Positions 29,900-40,883 are shown, counted from the stretch's first letter. The stretch: DNA of 64,000 nt from Pachysolen tannophilus NRRL Y-2460 (GCA_001661245.1 KV454018.1:250692-314691), one strand, 5' to 3'. Notes: a model not told the origin generated them from the sequence alone. Translations and numbers: made by a program.

Positions 29900-30862
29900 T
29901 TACGACCAAGCTCTTACCACTGCAAATGAAAAATTCACAATTACACCTGCTACAATTGCCATCTTTGTCCTTTTTGTAAAATAATTCCAGCTATCTAATT
30001 TCAATAAAAATAAGGCCAATACACCCAATAGACTTCCAACTAATATCCCAACCAATAAATCTGTATTTGTATCTATATTACCTCCACCAGCGCGTGTATT
30101 ATTAATTCCACCTGTCATGGTGTTAAAATCATCGATTTCGTTATTCACAGTACTATCTATCCAACGATCTTCCAATTGTCTAATATCCTCACTATTTCCC
30201 GAATGTAGGACATCTCCATACAACTGTGCAAACTGTCTTCTTAGTTCTGAAATATCCTGTTGTGAAAATCCTTGGGATAATAATCTATCAAACCCCATTG
30301 GTGCAGGAGTTGTAGTTTGACGTTGTTGTTGTTGTGAAGAATCCAAAGCTTCTTCATTAGCTAATTCCTCTGCAGTAAGCTGTTCTCCAACCAAACAGTG
30401 AATGTATATTTTCTCTGGTCCCAGGTGTTGTTCATTTTCTAGTTCAGATTCTAGTACTGGTGCTCGTGCTGATTTATCAGCACGAGCACTAGAATCAGCA
30501 CTAGCACTAGCACTAGCACTAGAACCAGAACCAACACCGGTATTATCCAAGGGCACTCTTTTCTTCAACCGTAAAATCTGTTCTCCAAAATCCTTATTGT
30601 TTGTCAAGACTTTACCCCCATATATAAACCTCAACCGCCTTGTCTTTGTTTCCTCTGGTCTCAAATTTCTTATCGTCTTCCTTAACCATACCGCCGTCAA
30701 ATGGCTAGCATCTGTAATCGGAACACTTAAATCCCGACTATTATCAGAAAACTTTATTATAAACTGATAATTACTATTACCACTCATACTCATACTCGAA
30801 TTAAGATTCGAATTAAGATTCGCATTAGAATTGGAATTAGAACCAGCACTCGACATGATCAT
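29900..30862 (-). CDS. DSC3: Dsc3-like subunit of the Golgi Dsc E3 ligase
   Basis: A 320-residue protein with an N-terminal ubiquitin-like domain (QFIIKFSDNSRDLSVPI ... RRLRFIYGGKVL), a conserved helix GFDRLLSQGFSQQDISELRRQF, and two C-terminal transmembrane helices (about 260-285 and 295-315). This is the DUF2407 layout of yeast Dsc3, a subunit of the Dsc membrane ubiquitin ligase that clears orphan membrane proteins at the Golgi and endosome. A Ser/Ala-rich insert (about 112-140) is low-complexity; its DNA contains a perfect 14-bp inverted repeat (30460-30489). Yeast Dsc3 is 292 residues. Confidence 0.85.
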   Translation of the reverse strand: MIMSSAGSNSNSNANLNSNLNSSMSMSGNSNYQFIIKFSDNSRDLSVPITDASHLTAVWLRKTIRNLRPEETKTRRLRFIYGGKVLTNNKDFGEQILRLKKRVPLDNTGVGSGSSASASASADSSARADKSARAPVLESELENEQHLGPEKIYIHCLVGEQLTAEELANEEALDSSQQQQRQTTTPAPMGFDRLLSQGFSQQDISELRRQFAQLYGDVLHSGNSEDIRQLEDRWIDSTVNNEIDDFNTMTGGINNTRAGGGNIDTNTDLLVGILVGSLLGVLALFLLKLDSWNYFTKRTKMAIVAGVIVNFSFAVVRAWS

Positions 30863-31452
30863 TAATCTCCAATAAAAGTTGATAAGATACAGGGTGTTAT
30901 CAACTTCTTAGGACAGCTTTGCACACTAAAATAAAAAAAATACAGTGGTCGTGTTTGAAAACACAAACAAATCAAATCTGCCAAAAAAATTTAAAAAAAT
31001 TAAAACAATCGACGTGTCAGTAGCAACAGCAGTGAAAAATTTAAAAAAAATTTTTTTTATTTTTTTCGTCTTTTCTATATAAAAGAATGAGATCTTTCTA
31101 CTCATCTCATAATTTATTATTTTTATTTTTTTTTTTTTTTCTTTTCTCTTTGTGCGGAAAACCAGTACTAAATATACCGTGTTGCTTTTTAATATAATAT
31201 AAGAATTGGTATGTCAACTTTTTCTTTTGAATTAAAAGGCGTCAAGTACTTGGAGAGATAAACCTTCTTTTTTAAGAGACCATCTTAATGCCCTTTCGTA
31301 TTATTATATGTCGCGTTTAATTTCTTTTATGAGATTAAACGTGTTGGATTTTGCGAGGGATGGTAGGTCAAACATTTTATTTTTTATTTAGTAGGAAAAA
31401 CAAAACTAAAAAAAACAAAAAAAACTAAAGTCTATATGTAGTAGCTACTTGA
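30863..31452. other. 590-bp intergenic region DSC3 / ERJ5
   Basis: It lies upstream of DSC3 and downstream of ERJ5, both minus. It contains a short inverted repeat (CGTTTAAT at 31314-31321 with its complement at 31334-31341) and an ATG frame of 16 codons at 31211 that I do not call. No RNA gene was recognised. Confidence 0.5.
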
Positions 31453-32450
31453 TTATTTTCTTCTTCTGCCTCCGTTCTTTTGGGCCCCATAGAGGACTTT
31501 TCCATTGGGTAACTCTAATTTTTTATCATTTTTCCTTTTTTTCAATTTTTTCAGATCAGTATTTGTAGTATAATCTTCCAGTGTTGAAGATTGTTGTTGT
31601 TGTTGTTCTTCAATTGGGGTAATCTTCCAAGAAGGAATTGTTTTAGCCATGAGAAGATTCCAAATATAAACCGGTAATCTATAAATAAGACTATCTTTAA
31701 AAGTAGGATCTTTAATTTCATCACTAGTAACTTTATGTAAATTAATTCTTGTACCCTTTTCATCTTCTTCAATAAGGTAAACTCCATCATTTCTAATTAA
31801 AAATTTTGAATCTTTTTTTTCATCAGAACTAGTTATAATTTTTTCTTGTTCATTATTTAAATTTCCAGTTGTTACTTGTGCTGCTTTTTGTAAATCATTT
31901 AAAAGTAATTCAATTCTTTTTTTATCCAGTTTTCTTTGTAATATTATTGAACAAAAATGTAAAATACTTATAATTAAAAATAAAATAATTAAAGTTAAAA
32001 TTAAACCAGGTTTAAATTTTGTATAAAAATAATCTGAACCATTATATTTTGGAAATCCATTTTTTAAAAAAAAATCATAACGATCTTTTTTATCACTTCT
32101 TAAAATATCTCCTATAATTGATAACCTTTCAAATCTTTCATTATTTAATTTTTTTAATTTTTTATATGATCCTTTAATTACTTGATTTTTTTTTGTTTAT
32201 TAAAATTTTGAGTAAATTTATCTGGATGTAAAGTTCTTGAAATTTTTTTAAATGCTCTATTAATCTCTTCAAATGATGATTTTGGTCCATTGGATAAATT
32301 AAGCCATTTATAAAAATCATAATTTTCACCTAAATCTTTTTTTAATTCATAATTTATTCTAAAAATTTCTCGATCAGTAGATGACCAACCACAGGCTATA
32401 AACCCAACAAAGAATAACAAGATCAACACTATATGACTTGTCAATTTCAT
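31453..32450 (-). CDS. ERJ5: Erj5-like ER J-domain protein, frame break in an A run
   Basis: The first frame (32450 downwards) gives a signal peptide (MKLTSHIVLILLFFVGFIACG) and a J domain YDFYKWLNLSNGP...ISRTLHPDK with the HPD motif, then hits a stop just after a run of nine A (minus strand; 32186-32194). The next frame is open from there to 31453 and continues the protein: SYKKLKKLNNERFERLSIIGDIL, a transmembrane helix (FKPGLILTLIILFLIISIL), and a basic cytosolic end (GRRRK). One extra A joins the two in frame and yields 332 residues. The layout (signal, J domain, one membrane span) matches yeast Erj5 (295), a co-chaperone of Kar2. The break may be a base error. Confidence 0.85.
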
Positions 32451-32646
32451 GGTTTCAAATAAGTTTTATAACCTAAAATAAAATAAAAATATAAAAAAAA
32501 AACACTTTAAAAATTTTTTTTGTTATTTTATTTTTAATTTTTTCTTTGGTGTATTTTTATAGTAATTTTTTAATATAAAATTATTATTTTTATTATTTTT
32601 ATTTTTATTATTATTATTATTAAAACAACAAAAATTGTTTAATCAA

Positions 32647-33279
32647 ATGGCGTTTGGTTTCACCAAGGAGAGTTATCTCTTAAACTATAACCGGTTGTTT
32701 GCATTGTTATGGATTTCTGTGATTGCTAGGTTTTCTATATTATTACCATTAGTTGGTAATAAATTTTTACCTGGTGGGATTGCAGATTATTTTTTATCTG
32801 TACAGCTGTTAACATGTCTTTTTGATTTATTTAATGTTATTACAAAAATCATTGAAATTAAAAATTCAAATTTATTTATATTGAATTTTATATCTAAACT
32901 GTTAATTTCATCAATACTTTTACAATATCCAAAGATTGCTAGAAATGAAAGTTTTAGTACATTAATTATTTCATGGAGTTTACAAGAATTTTTTAAAAAT
33001 TTATACATGATTTTTAAAATTAGAAATAAAGGTATTTATAAAGTTCCTTATTTAATATATTGGTTTTATTCAAATAATTTCATTTTAGTTTATCCATTAA
33101 GAGTATTAAGTGAAATTGCTATTATTTTCTTATCCCTTAGATATGCTCAAGCATATAAAAAATCATTAGGTTTAATAATAATACTGTACCTTTTCATATT
33201 TGTTAAAATTTATTCAACTATGTTTTCAAGAAGAAATTCTAAAAAATATGAATATTACTACCACAAGAAACACGATTAG
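32647..33279 (+). CDS. PHS1/HACD-family 3-hydroxyacyl-CoA dehydratase, divergent
   Basis: A 210-residue protein with six or so hydrophobic helices and the layout of Phs1, the ER dehydratase of very-long-chain fatty acid elongation (S. cerevisiae 217). The signature region reads IISWSLQEFFKNLYMIF ... KVPYLIYWFYSNNFILVYPLRVLSE; the catalytic Tyr and Glu of Phs1 fall at residues 149 and 156, the same numbers as in yeast. The Arg-Tyr pair usually eight residues before the Tyr is replaced (Tyr-Ser), and the G of PTG is lost. The C-terminus ends KKHD, a dilysine ER retrieval signal. TTG precedes the chosen ATG. It could be the sole Phs1 or a diverged paralogue. Confidence 0.75.
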   Translation: MAFGFTKESYLLNYNRLFALLWISVIARFSILLPLVGNKFLPGGIADYFLSVQLLTCLFDLFNVITKIIEIKNSNLFILNFISKLLISSILLQYPKIARNESFSTLIISWSLQEFFKNLYMIFKIRNKGIYKVPYLIYWFYSNNFILVYPLRVLSEIAIIFLSLRYAQAYKKSLGLIIILYLFIFVKIYSTMFSRRNSKKYEYYYHKKHD

Positions 33280-33371
33280 ATAAAATTTTCATTTCCATCT
33301 ATTCATATATATAAATAACTATATATAATTATATATATATATATATATATAATAATATCCCTTTATTTCAT

Positions 33372-33754
33372 TTAAACATAAATACCTAAAGAATTACTTA
33401 AAAATAAGAAACCAAAACCAAGTGCAAAACTAGATATAATACTTAAAATTATCAATCTAAATAAATTAGATATACAACCACTCAGCTTTGATTCAGATGA
33501 AGGATAAAGAATATACATCATAAGAATTGAAATTCCTCCAATTATTAATAATAATATCGATAATAATTTTTGATTATCAAGTGAAATCATTTCCTTATAC
33601 TCAGTAGCATCTTTAAATTCATTCTAATTTTTTTTTAAAAAATATGATATTATTTAGTTAGTTCAATTTCATTCTCTGTACTTACGAGAACCATAATTCT
33701 TATATACTTTATATTTATAATTATACTCACTAGAAGTTCCATAAATAAACTCAT
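33372..33754 (-). CDS. OST5: Oligosaccharyltransferase subunit Ost5, two exons
   Basis: Exon 1 (33731-33754) encodes eight residues, MSLFMELL. A 107-base intron (33624-33730; GTGAGT, AACTAAC-type branch, TTAG) follows; exon 2 (33372-33623) supplies 83 residues. The 91-residue product has two membrane helices and the C-terminus SNSLGIYV, almost the SNSFGVYV of yeast Ost5 (86 residues), and its N-terminus MELLNEF matches EQLYKEF. Ost5 is a small subunit of the N-glycosylation enzyme in the ER membrane. The S. cerevisiae gene also has a 5' intron, to my knowledge. A GTAAGT further inside the intron is an alternative 5' site, but it gives a poorer N-terminus. Confidence 0.85.
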
Positions 33755-33970
33755 CTTGATTCAACCTATTAATTGATTTTAAACGTGTTCTTATTATTGA
33801 GAAAGGACAAATAATTAAATTAAATATTAAAGAAAAAATGGAAAAAAATTAAAAAAATCAAAAAGAAAAAAAGAAAAATTGAACGAGAAAACAAACAAAG
33901 AAACAAAGAAATTTAAAATATAAAAATCAATTGATTAATTAAATTGATTATAGAACCATTTAAATTGGAT

Positions 33971-34429
33971 ATGATTCGACTGATTGGTGGGCGTCAAGGT
34001 TCTTTATTTGTATATAATAAAACTTTTAGTATTATTAGAGGTGTTTATGGTATTAATGGTATAAGATTTCAAACAACAGTGGTTGAAGTTGAAGAAAATG
34101 ATGAATTTCAACCTCCAGATTTGACAAAATTACCACAACGTTGGATGAAATTAAAACAAGATGATCAAAATGATATAGTGGATTATTTAAATGATCAACA
34201 GGAAAAAAATTGGAAAACACAATTATCAATACAAGAAAAAAAAGCTCTTTATTATTTGGCTTATGGTAATTGGGGGCCGAGAGATAAAAATGGTCTGAAT
34301 TTTATGGAATTTCTGTTTAGACTCTTTACCAGTTCTGTTCTTTTCACGGTGTTGGGGTTTAGCTACTTGAACTACAGGAAAGATAAGGAAACCATTGCTA
34401 AGATAGAGAGACAACAAGAAGTTGAGTAA
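33971..34429 (+). CDS. COX5: Cytochrome c oxidase subunit 5 (COX IV type)
   Basis: A 152-residue mitochondrial inner-membrane protein. A basic, hydrophobic N-terminus (MIRLIGGRQGSLFVYNKTF) is a likely presequence. The conserved core LPQRWMKLKQDDQNDIVDYLNDQQEKNWK, then KKALYYLAYGNWGPR, matches yeast Cox5a/b, followed by a transmembrane helix (about 105-125) and a short Lys/Glu-rich tail. The open frame begins with TTG; ATG at 33971 starts the presequence. Yeast has two isoforms; I see only one here. It is divergent from OST5 with 216 bases between starts. Confidence 0.93.
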   Translation: MIRLIGGRQGSLFVYNKTFSIIRGVYGINGIRFQTTVVEVEENDEFQPPDLTKLPQRWMKLKQDDQNDIVDYLNDQQEKNWKTQLSIQEKKALYYLAYGNWGPRDKNGLNFMEFLFRLFTSSVLFTVLGFSYLNYRKDKETIAKIERQQEVE

Positions 34430-34457
34430 GAACTTGTATTTAGTTAAATAGTTATTC

Positions 34458-34493
34458 ATCGTCGTCGTCGTCGTCATCGTCGTCATCGTCGTT
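34458..34493. repeat. CGT/CAT trinucleotide repeat
   Basis: An imperfect (GTC/ATC)n run of about 36 bases lies just after the COX5 stop, in its 3' region. Confidence 0.85.
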
Positions 34494-34663
34494 GTTAAAT
34501 AAAATTAATGATCAAAATTTGTATACACGACCTTGATATTTTAGATTAAAATTAAATTTAAATTAATTATTAATATAAATTATAATTAATATAACTATAA
34601 TTAATTAATTAATTGATTGATTGATTAGTAGGAGTGGCGTGTAGAGCATTTAATTTATTGTTC

Positions 34664-37216
34664 ATGTCTCGTCGTGTGAGTAGCCGCGTTAACTATAGAG
34701 AATTAAATACTCCAGATGAATTATTAGAAAATGATGATGATGAAAAAGTATATTCTTCAGATTCTTCAAATACAAGTATAGCTTCAGATTATGGAGATTT
34801 ACCAACAGCAAGTGGGGCTTTAAAGAAGAAGAATAAACTTGAAAGATCCATGGATGATTTGAAATCAAGACATAAAGATATAGAGTTTAGGGATGATGAG
34901 TTGATAAGTGCGCTGTCTTTGGAAAAACCTTTAGATTATATTCCTGATTCAGTTTCACATTTATTTGGTGGTAGTGATTTTTCATATTTAAAATTAAAAC
35001 CTGATCATGCATCAAGACCTTTATGGATTTCCCCCAATAATGGTGTTGTAATTTTGGAAAAATCTTCTCCATTATTTGCTCAAGCAGAAGATTTTTTAAC
35101 TACTATTTCAGAACCAGTAAGTCGTCCAACTTTTATTCATGAATATAGAATTACAGCTTATTCTTTATATGCTGCTGTTTCAGTTGGTTTAGAAACTGAT
35201 GATATTATTAGTGTATTGAGTAGGTTATCAAAAGTGCCTGTTGCTCCTTCAATTATAAATTTTATTAAAAGTGCTACAATTTCATATGGTAAAGTTAAAT
35301 TAGTTTTAAAAAATACAAGATATTATTTAGAAAGTAATCAAAAAGATATTTTAAAAATCTTATTGAATGATGAAGTTATTGGCCCATTAAGAATCCAACG
35401 TGATTTAAATGATGAAGAACAAATAGTACAAGAAAAGGCTTCAACCATGAATGGACTTGTGATTCCAGGAACTTTAAAACCAGATGGTACAAGAGTTAAT
35501 GAAGAAGAAAAACTTTTAACATCTCAAGGTAATGAAGATGAAATTGAACAAATTTTTTCCTCTGTTATCGGTGATGGGAAAGATGATGATGATGAAGATG
35601 ATGTTGTACATAGCTTTGAAATTTCACATGAATCAGTAGAAGTTGTAAAGAAAAGATGTCAAGAAATTGATTACCCTGTATTAGAAGAATATGATTTTAA
35701 AAATGATTTAAGAAATCCAAACTTGGAAATCGATTTAAAACCTTCTACTCAAATTAGACCATACCAAGAAAAATCTTTGAGTAAAATGTTTGGTAATGGA
35801 CGTGCTAGATCAGGTATCATTGTATTACCTTGTGGTGCTGGTAAAACATTAGTTGGAATAACTGCTGCATGTACAATAAAAAAATCTTGTATTGTATTAT
35901 GTACTTCTTCAGTATCAGTACTGCAATGGAGACAACAATTTTTACAATGGTCAACTCTACAACCAGAACAAGTTGCAGTTTTCACTTCAGATAATAAAGA
36001 AATGTTTTCTACAGAATCAGGTTTGGTAGTTTCTACTTATTCAATGGTTGCTAATACAAGAAATAGATCTCATGATTCTCAAAAAGTTATGGATTTTTTA
36101 ACTAGTAGAGAATGGGGGTTTTTAATATTGGATGAAGTTCATGTTGTACCAGCTGCAATGTTTAGAAGGGTTGTTACTACTATAGCTGCACATTCTAAAT
36201 TAGGATTAACAGCAACTTTAGTTCGAGAAGATGATAAAATTGGAGATTTGAATTTTCTTATTGGACCAAAATTATATGAAGCAAATTGGATGGATTTAGC
36301 TGAAAAGGGACATATTGCAAATGTTCAATGTGCTGAAGTATGGTGTCCAATGACATCTGAATTTTATCAAGAATATTTAAAACAAAGTGCAAGAAAGAGA
36401 ATGTTATTATATATAATGAATCCAACAAAATTTCAAGCTTGTCAATTTCTTATACAATTTCATGAACAAAGAGGTGATAAAATTATTGTATTTTCAGATA
36501 ATGTTTATGCTTTGAGAGAATATGCATTGAAATTAGGTAAACCTTTTATTTATGGATCAACTTCTCAACAAGAACGTATGAAAATTTTACAAAATTTTCA
36601 ATATAATGATGAAATTAATACAATTTTTCTTTCAAAAGTTGGAGATACATCTATTGATTTACCTGAAGCTACATGTTTAATTCAAATATCTTCACATTAT
36701 GGTTCAAGACGTCAAGAAGCTCAAAGATTAGGTAGAATCTTGAGAGCTAAAAGAAGAAATGATGAAGGTTTTAATGCTTTTTTCTATTCTTTGGTATCTA
36801 AGGATACACAAGAAATGTATTATTCTACTAAAAGACAAGCTTTTTTGGTTGATCAAGGTTATGCATTCAAAGTAATAACACATTTGCACGGTATGGAAAA
36901 CTTACCAAATTTGGCATATGCATCTGCAAGAGAAAGAAGAGAATTATTACAAGAGGTATTATTGAAGAATGAAGATGCAGCAGGAATTGAAGTTGGTGAT
37001 GATGCAGAAAATTTCATTCGTGGAGGAGTAAGTAAAAGAGTTAGAGGAAATAATAACAACGCTCAAAGATCACTGGCATCTAGAAGTGCAGGTTCTTTAG
37101 CAAGTTTGGCCGGTGGTGAAGATATGGCATATATTGAATACAGTAAAAACAAGAATAGGGAATTAAAAGAACATCATCCTTTGATTCAAAAGATGTATTA
37201 CAAAAAGAAAAAATAA
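34664..37216 (+). CDS. SSL2: TFIIH helicase Ssl2 (Rad25/XPB)
   Basis: An 850-residue 3'-5' DNA translocase of TFIIH used in promoter opening and nucleotide excision repair. Order of parts: acidic N-terminus, damage-recognition-like domain ([20 protein letters not shown]), Walker A LPCGAGKT (about 387), DEVH box (489), the RED motif in LVREDD (519), thumb, then helicase C-terminal lobe with [12 protein letters not shown]. Identity to S. cerevisiae Ssl2 (843 residues) is very high over the helicase lobes. The upstream frame starts with GTG; the ATG at 34664 (MSRRVSSR) is preferred. One CTG lies at the M of SVSVMQWRQQF. RAD2, its partner in repair, is 12 kb away. Confidence 0.98.
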   Translation: MSRRVSSRVNYRELNTPDELLENDDDEKVYSSDSSNTSIASDYGDLPTASGALKKKNKLERSMDDLKSRHKDIEFRDDELISALSLEKPLDYIPDSVSHLFGGSDFSYLKLKPDHASRPLWISPNNGVVILEKSSPLFAQAEDFLTTISEPVSRPTFIHEYRITAYSLYAAVSVGLETDDIISVLSRLSKVPVAPSIINFIKSATISYGKVKLVLKNTRYYLESNQKDILKILLNDEVIGPLRIQRDLNDEEQIVQEKASTMNGLVIPGTLKPDGTRVNEEEKLLTSQGNEDEIEQIFSSVIGDGKDDDDEDDVVHSFEISHESVEVVKKRCQEIDYPVLEEYDFKNDLRNPNLEIDLKPSTQIRPYQEKSLSKMFGNGRARSGIIVLPCGAGKTLVGITAACTIKKSCIVLCTSSVSVLQWRQQFLQWSTLQPEQVAVFTSDNKEMFSTESGLVVSTYSMVANTRNRSHDSQKVMDFLTSREWGFLILDEVHVVPAAMFRRVVTTIAAHSKLGLTATLVREDDKIGDLNFLIGPKLYEANWMDLAEKGHIANVQCAEVWCPMTSEFYQEYLKQSARKRMLLYIMNPTKFQACQFLIQFHEQRGDKIIVFSDNVYALREYALKLGKPFIYGSTSQQERMKILQNFQYNDEINTIFLSKVGDTSIDLPEATCLIQISSHYGSRRQEAQRLGRILRAKRRNDEGFNAFFYSLVSKDTQEMYYSTKRQAFLVDQGYAFKVITHLHGMENLPNLAYASARERRELLQEVLLKNEDAAGIEVGDDAENFIRGGVSKRVRGNNNNAQRSLASRSAGSLASLAGGEDMAYIEYSKNKNRELKEHHPLIQKMYYKKKK

Positions 37217-39212
37217 AGAGTAATACATAAATTTATTATGGGTGCTGAATTTTTTTTTTCTTTTTTTTTTGCTTTTATCATCATTATGAATTTTTTATCT
37301 TGTGTTTCTTTTTTTTCTTGTTTTCTAGTTTATCTCACTAAACTATATGATTTATGTAACAGTAGTAACTTATTATTATTATTATTTTATTTTTTTTTTT
37401 CCATGCATTTATTCTCTTCTGTTGTCTTTAAAGCATAATCGAAAACCAGCAACAAAGTAATATTTAAATTATTCAATTATTTTAAAGTTAGGTAGAAACC
37501 TGCACCTGCTTCAATATTATAATTTAGAAGCTACAAGTGAATACATGAATATGTTTGAACTAACTATCTTTTATTACAAAGAAAACAGTAATATAAAAAG
37601 AAGGTATTCTTTCCCCACCTTTTTTATTTTTTTTTTTTTTTTTGTGGTTCAATAAAGGTTTTAAATCTTGATCTATAATATCTTTGCGTAGTTTTCACTT
37701 TAATAACTGGAAAGTTTTAATTTTCCTTTATCCATTAGATAATTTAGCAATCATCCAAAAAACCAAAAAAAAACATGAAGCAAACATGTTTCACTTAGGG
37801 TTATTCCAGGGAAAAAGAACGACTAGCTAATCTAGACTTTTCTTTACAAGTTTTCCATCTAGAATCTTCGATCAAACCCCCCGTTAGATGCAAGATATTA
37901 ATGCTAATATTCAAAGGTTTTATTACTTTTTTGAAAAGATATAAGATCATTTTAATTTTTTTTGTAAATAAAAATGTGAAAAAAGGGCTCAAAATAAATG
38001 ATATTTCTTCTTATTCGTGAAATATTCAAAACTGTGTATCTTTTTCTTTTTTTTTCTTGTTTTTTTGGAATGATTATAATTTTGTTTTAGCGGACATTAT
38101 CTCATCGCATGAGATGCAAAAATTGACTCACAATGCCTTTATCTTGATGTACTGTAATGCAATTTGTAAAAAATTACACACAGAGACAATAATAAGTTGA
38201 AAATCAGGAGAAAAAAGGGACAACAACGAGCCTAACTATCTCAAAAATTTGCTATGGTATTTTATGAAATAAGTTTCCTGTTTAACTCATATATATTTAT
38301 GTCCGTTGATGGCAATCAAATCAAGCATAAAATTAGAGAACTTAAACTTTAATTTTTAAGCGAAACTTTAAATTTATTAGGGGTTTTTAACTGCAAGTAC
38401 AACCAATATCATTGAATAGATAATATACAATTAAGATCAATGTGATTATCAAAGTTGAAGTATATAATTATTCTAATTACAATTACAATTACAATTTATG
38501 AAAAATTTTTATTTTGATTATTATATCCTGTTTTTAACTTGAATATCCAGGTAAATTTTTAAAGAAATAAGAGCTTGAAAATTTTAAACTTTCCATTTGC
38601 TCCTTCGACTTACTTCTTTCGTAAAACATTTGCTCTTATAATACATAAAAGTTTATATTACTTTTGTCAAAAAAAAAAACCATCTTGAGAAGAAGAAAAT
38701 AGACTTTAAACTTCTACAATCTTTTTCTGTTCTTTTTTTGCTTTAATACCTTGATTCAGCATAAGGAATTCAAGAAAATCTTTTTATGGCGCATAAAATA
38801 GATTGATGCCTTTAAGTAAAACGTAGATTCTTAATCTTATAACTACCTTTTTTCTGATTGTTGGTAAAAGATTTATTACTTGGCTTGCCATGTAAATGCC
38901 GTTTCCCAGATAATTAGTTTACAGCATAAATTCAAATCTTCAAGTCATTCATCCTTAAAAAAAGCAAACATCCCAATGGTTTACAAAAAAAGTTTCTTTT
39001 AAGTTTCAAAATCAAATTATTGCAAAAAAAAAAATCTAAACTGCTTAAGTTTTCAATTTTTAGTATACTTATATTTGATTTTAAAATATTCAAAAAGCAG
39101 GGCCATAGTTAGAAAATTGATTTTATTTCAAGCTTTTTTTTTTTTCAAGTAGAGTTTTATACCCCCTTTGTAATATATATCAATAAAAAAAAAAAAAAAC
39201 TAACTACCAATA
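37217..39212. promoter_or_regulatory. 2-kb gene-free region upstream of the GAT2-like gene
   Basis: This is the longest non-coding stretch of the window. No frame looks real (a 63-codon frame on the minus strand near 37801-37992 has no family features). Several GATAA/TTATC words are scattered here (for example near 38094, 38143, 38447 and 38912), possible GATA-factor sites, but such words are frequent in AT-rich DNA. Long promoters are common for yeast developmental transcription factors, which fits the downstream gene. No centromere or replication element can be named from the sequence alone. Confidence 0.55.
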
Positions 39213-40883
39213 ATGATGCTGCAAGGAAATCAACAAAAGCGGGATCACCCCAAACACACAAAACTTCCGTCATTTACAGAGTTAACAGCAAGTTTTGATG
39301 CATTCAAATTTAACCCAAGAACAGAGCCACCAAAGACTGGAGATGAGAGTGAGGGTGATTATGATGTGTCTCCATTAAAAATTGAGTCAAGTGAACGAAG
39401 CTTAAGTAGTGGTCCCGCTTCAACAGTGGGGTCGTCATATGGTAGTAACAGTTATTTTCCGCCTCCACCAAGCAGTGAAGTTCCACAATTTCATTCAACA
39501 ACACCGTTTCTAGCTGCACACAGACATTCTATTTCTGTTGGCAGTAATATGCATGATTCAAGGTTTTTAAACTATACTTTCCCACCTAGGCCATCTGTTC
39601 AACAACAACATCAACAACATCCGTCTCGGCAACTTCTTCCAGTATCTCATCAAAATCATCAGCAGCAATACCAACAACCATTGCCACCACCCCCACCACC
39701 ACATTATGGTCCACCCCACCCAAATGTTGTACCGCATCATCACCGTCTTTCTATTGCTAATAGACCACCTTCTTTTTCAACAGAATCGATAAATACAGTT
39801 GAAACTATGAAAAGGTCTCAAAGTTTATCAAACAATTCGTTGGCTTCAATATCATCACCAAATAAAAGACCACCAGCGTCAGGAAACTATACAGTACTAC
39901 CTCGTCATAGTCGACAGGTTAGTACACCTTCTAATGGAAGTTTGAATGCTTTGGCACAAGTTTCTAGCTCAATGGTTGCCAAGGGAAATAATAACGATGC
40001 AAATCATACTTCTCTATTGCACGATATAGAAAATTTCATTTATTCTACTGAAACATTGGCAAATGTTGTTAATGAGATAAAAAATGATTTAATTAGACAT
40101 ATACTGGGGAATACAGAACTATTAAACACTCCAGAATCGGAATTAATTCGACTTCTTTTCCATTATAGTAAAGACAACACCAACTTATTACAAGGTTCCA
40201 AAATCTTGAAAGAATCGTTGAAAAATTTCTTGTGGAACATCCCAATGGATGTTTTAGAAAATTGCATTGGTTACTCCGAAAAGGCTGCATCTGTCTTGCA
40301 TGAATGGAGAATCATGAGAATTGAAGAAGACAGAAAGATTCAATTGAGAGAACAGAATAAGTCAAAACTGAAACTGCCTCAAAAGAGAAGAAAATCTTCA
40401 GAAGAAAATTATACAAAGAGAAAAAGAGACTCCATAAATTTAAAAGTTAATCCCACCATGGGTGAAGCTCTTTTATCTGTAAGTGGTCCTGGAACTAGCA
40501 GTAGTACCAGTGCCAGAACCAGTACCAGTACCAATACTAGCGTAAATACAGGCACAAATACTGGTACCAATGCCGGTACAAATACCGGTTCTGGAACAAG
40601 TTCCAACACTCTTAGGCATGAAATCGAACCTCCACTACTGGGAGGCCTAAATGAAGACTTGAGCCCCAAGAAAAAACTTGTATGTTTGCAATGTGATGAA
40701 ACAGATACACCAGAATGGAGAAGAGGCCCATATGGTTCCAGAACATTGTGCAATGCCTGTGGATTGTTCCATTCGAAATTGGTCAAGAAAATGGGGGTTA
40801 GAGCAGCTGCTGAATTGATGTTGGAGAGAAGGAGAGCAGGCCAGGGAACTGACAGGAAAGTCCCCAGTGAAGACGAGGAATAA
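39213..40883 (+). CDS. GAT2: GATA zinc-finger transcription factor, Gat2/Brg1-like
   Basis: A 556-residue transcription factor with one GATA finger near the C-terminus (about 490-515): CX2C, 18 residues, CX2C in LVCLQCDETDTPEWRRG ... [10 protein letters not shown]. The finger loop of 18 and GPYGSRTLCNACG are typical of the Gat2/Brg1 class, and the region ends with the class-typical RKVP. The N-terminal 260 residues are disordered, with Gln/His and Pro runs; around 270-380 a helical segment DIENFIYSTETLANVVNEIK precedes a Lys/Arg-rich stretch. A Thr/Asn/Ser repeat lies at about 425-460. Brg1 in Candida controls biofilm and hyphal genes. Class assignment is firm; one-to-one orthology less so. 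Confidence 0.8.
   Translation: MMLQGNQQKRDHPKHTKLPSFTELTASFDAFKFNPRTEPPKTGDESEGDYDVSPLKIESSERSLSSGPASTVGSSYGSNSYFPPPPSSEVPQFHSTTPFLAAHRHSISVGSNMHDSRFLNYTFPPRPSVQQQHQQHPSRQLLPVSHQNHQQQYQQPLPPPPPPHYGPPHPNVVPHHHRLSIANRPPSFSTESINTVETMKRSQSLSNNSLASISSPNKRPPASGNYTVLPRHSRQVSTPSNGSLNALAQVSSSMVAKGNNNDANHTSLLHDIENFIYSTETLANVVNEIKNDLIRHILGNTELLNTPESELIRLLFHYSKDNTNLLQGSKILKESLKNFLWNIPMDVLENCIGYSEKAASVLHEWRIMRIEEDRKIQLREQNKSKLKLPQKRRKSSEENYTKRKRDSINLKVNPTMGEALLSVSGPGTSSSTSARTSTSTNTSVNTGTNTGTNAGTNTGSGTSSNTLRHEIEPPLLGGLNEDLSPKKKLVCLQCDETDTPEWRRGPYGSRTLCNACGLFHSKLVKKMGVRAAAELMLERRRAGQGTDRKVPSEDEE

Noticed and set aside
31211-31261. Short ATG frame of 16 codons
   Set aside because: Too short, no splice partner, no context.
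33660-33694. Alternative 5' splice site GTAAGT in OST5
   Set aside because: It would give either a very short MVL exon or an N-terminal sequence unlike Ost5; GTGAGT at 33725-33730 gives a better match.
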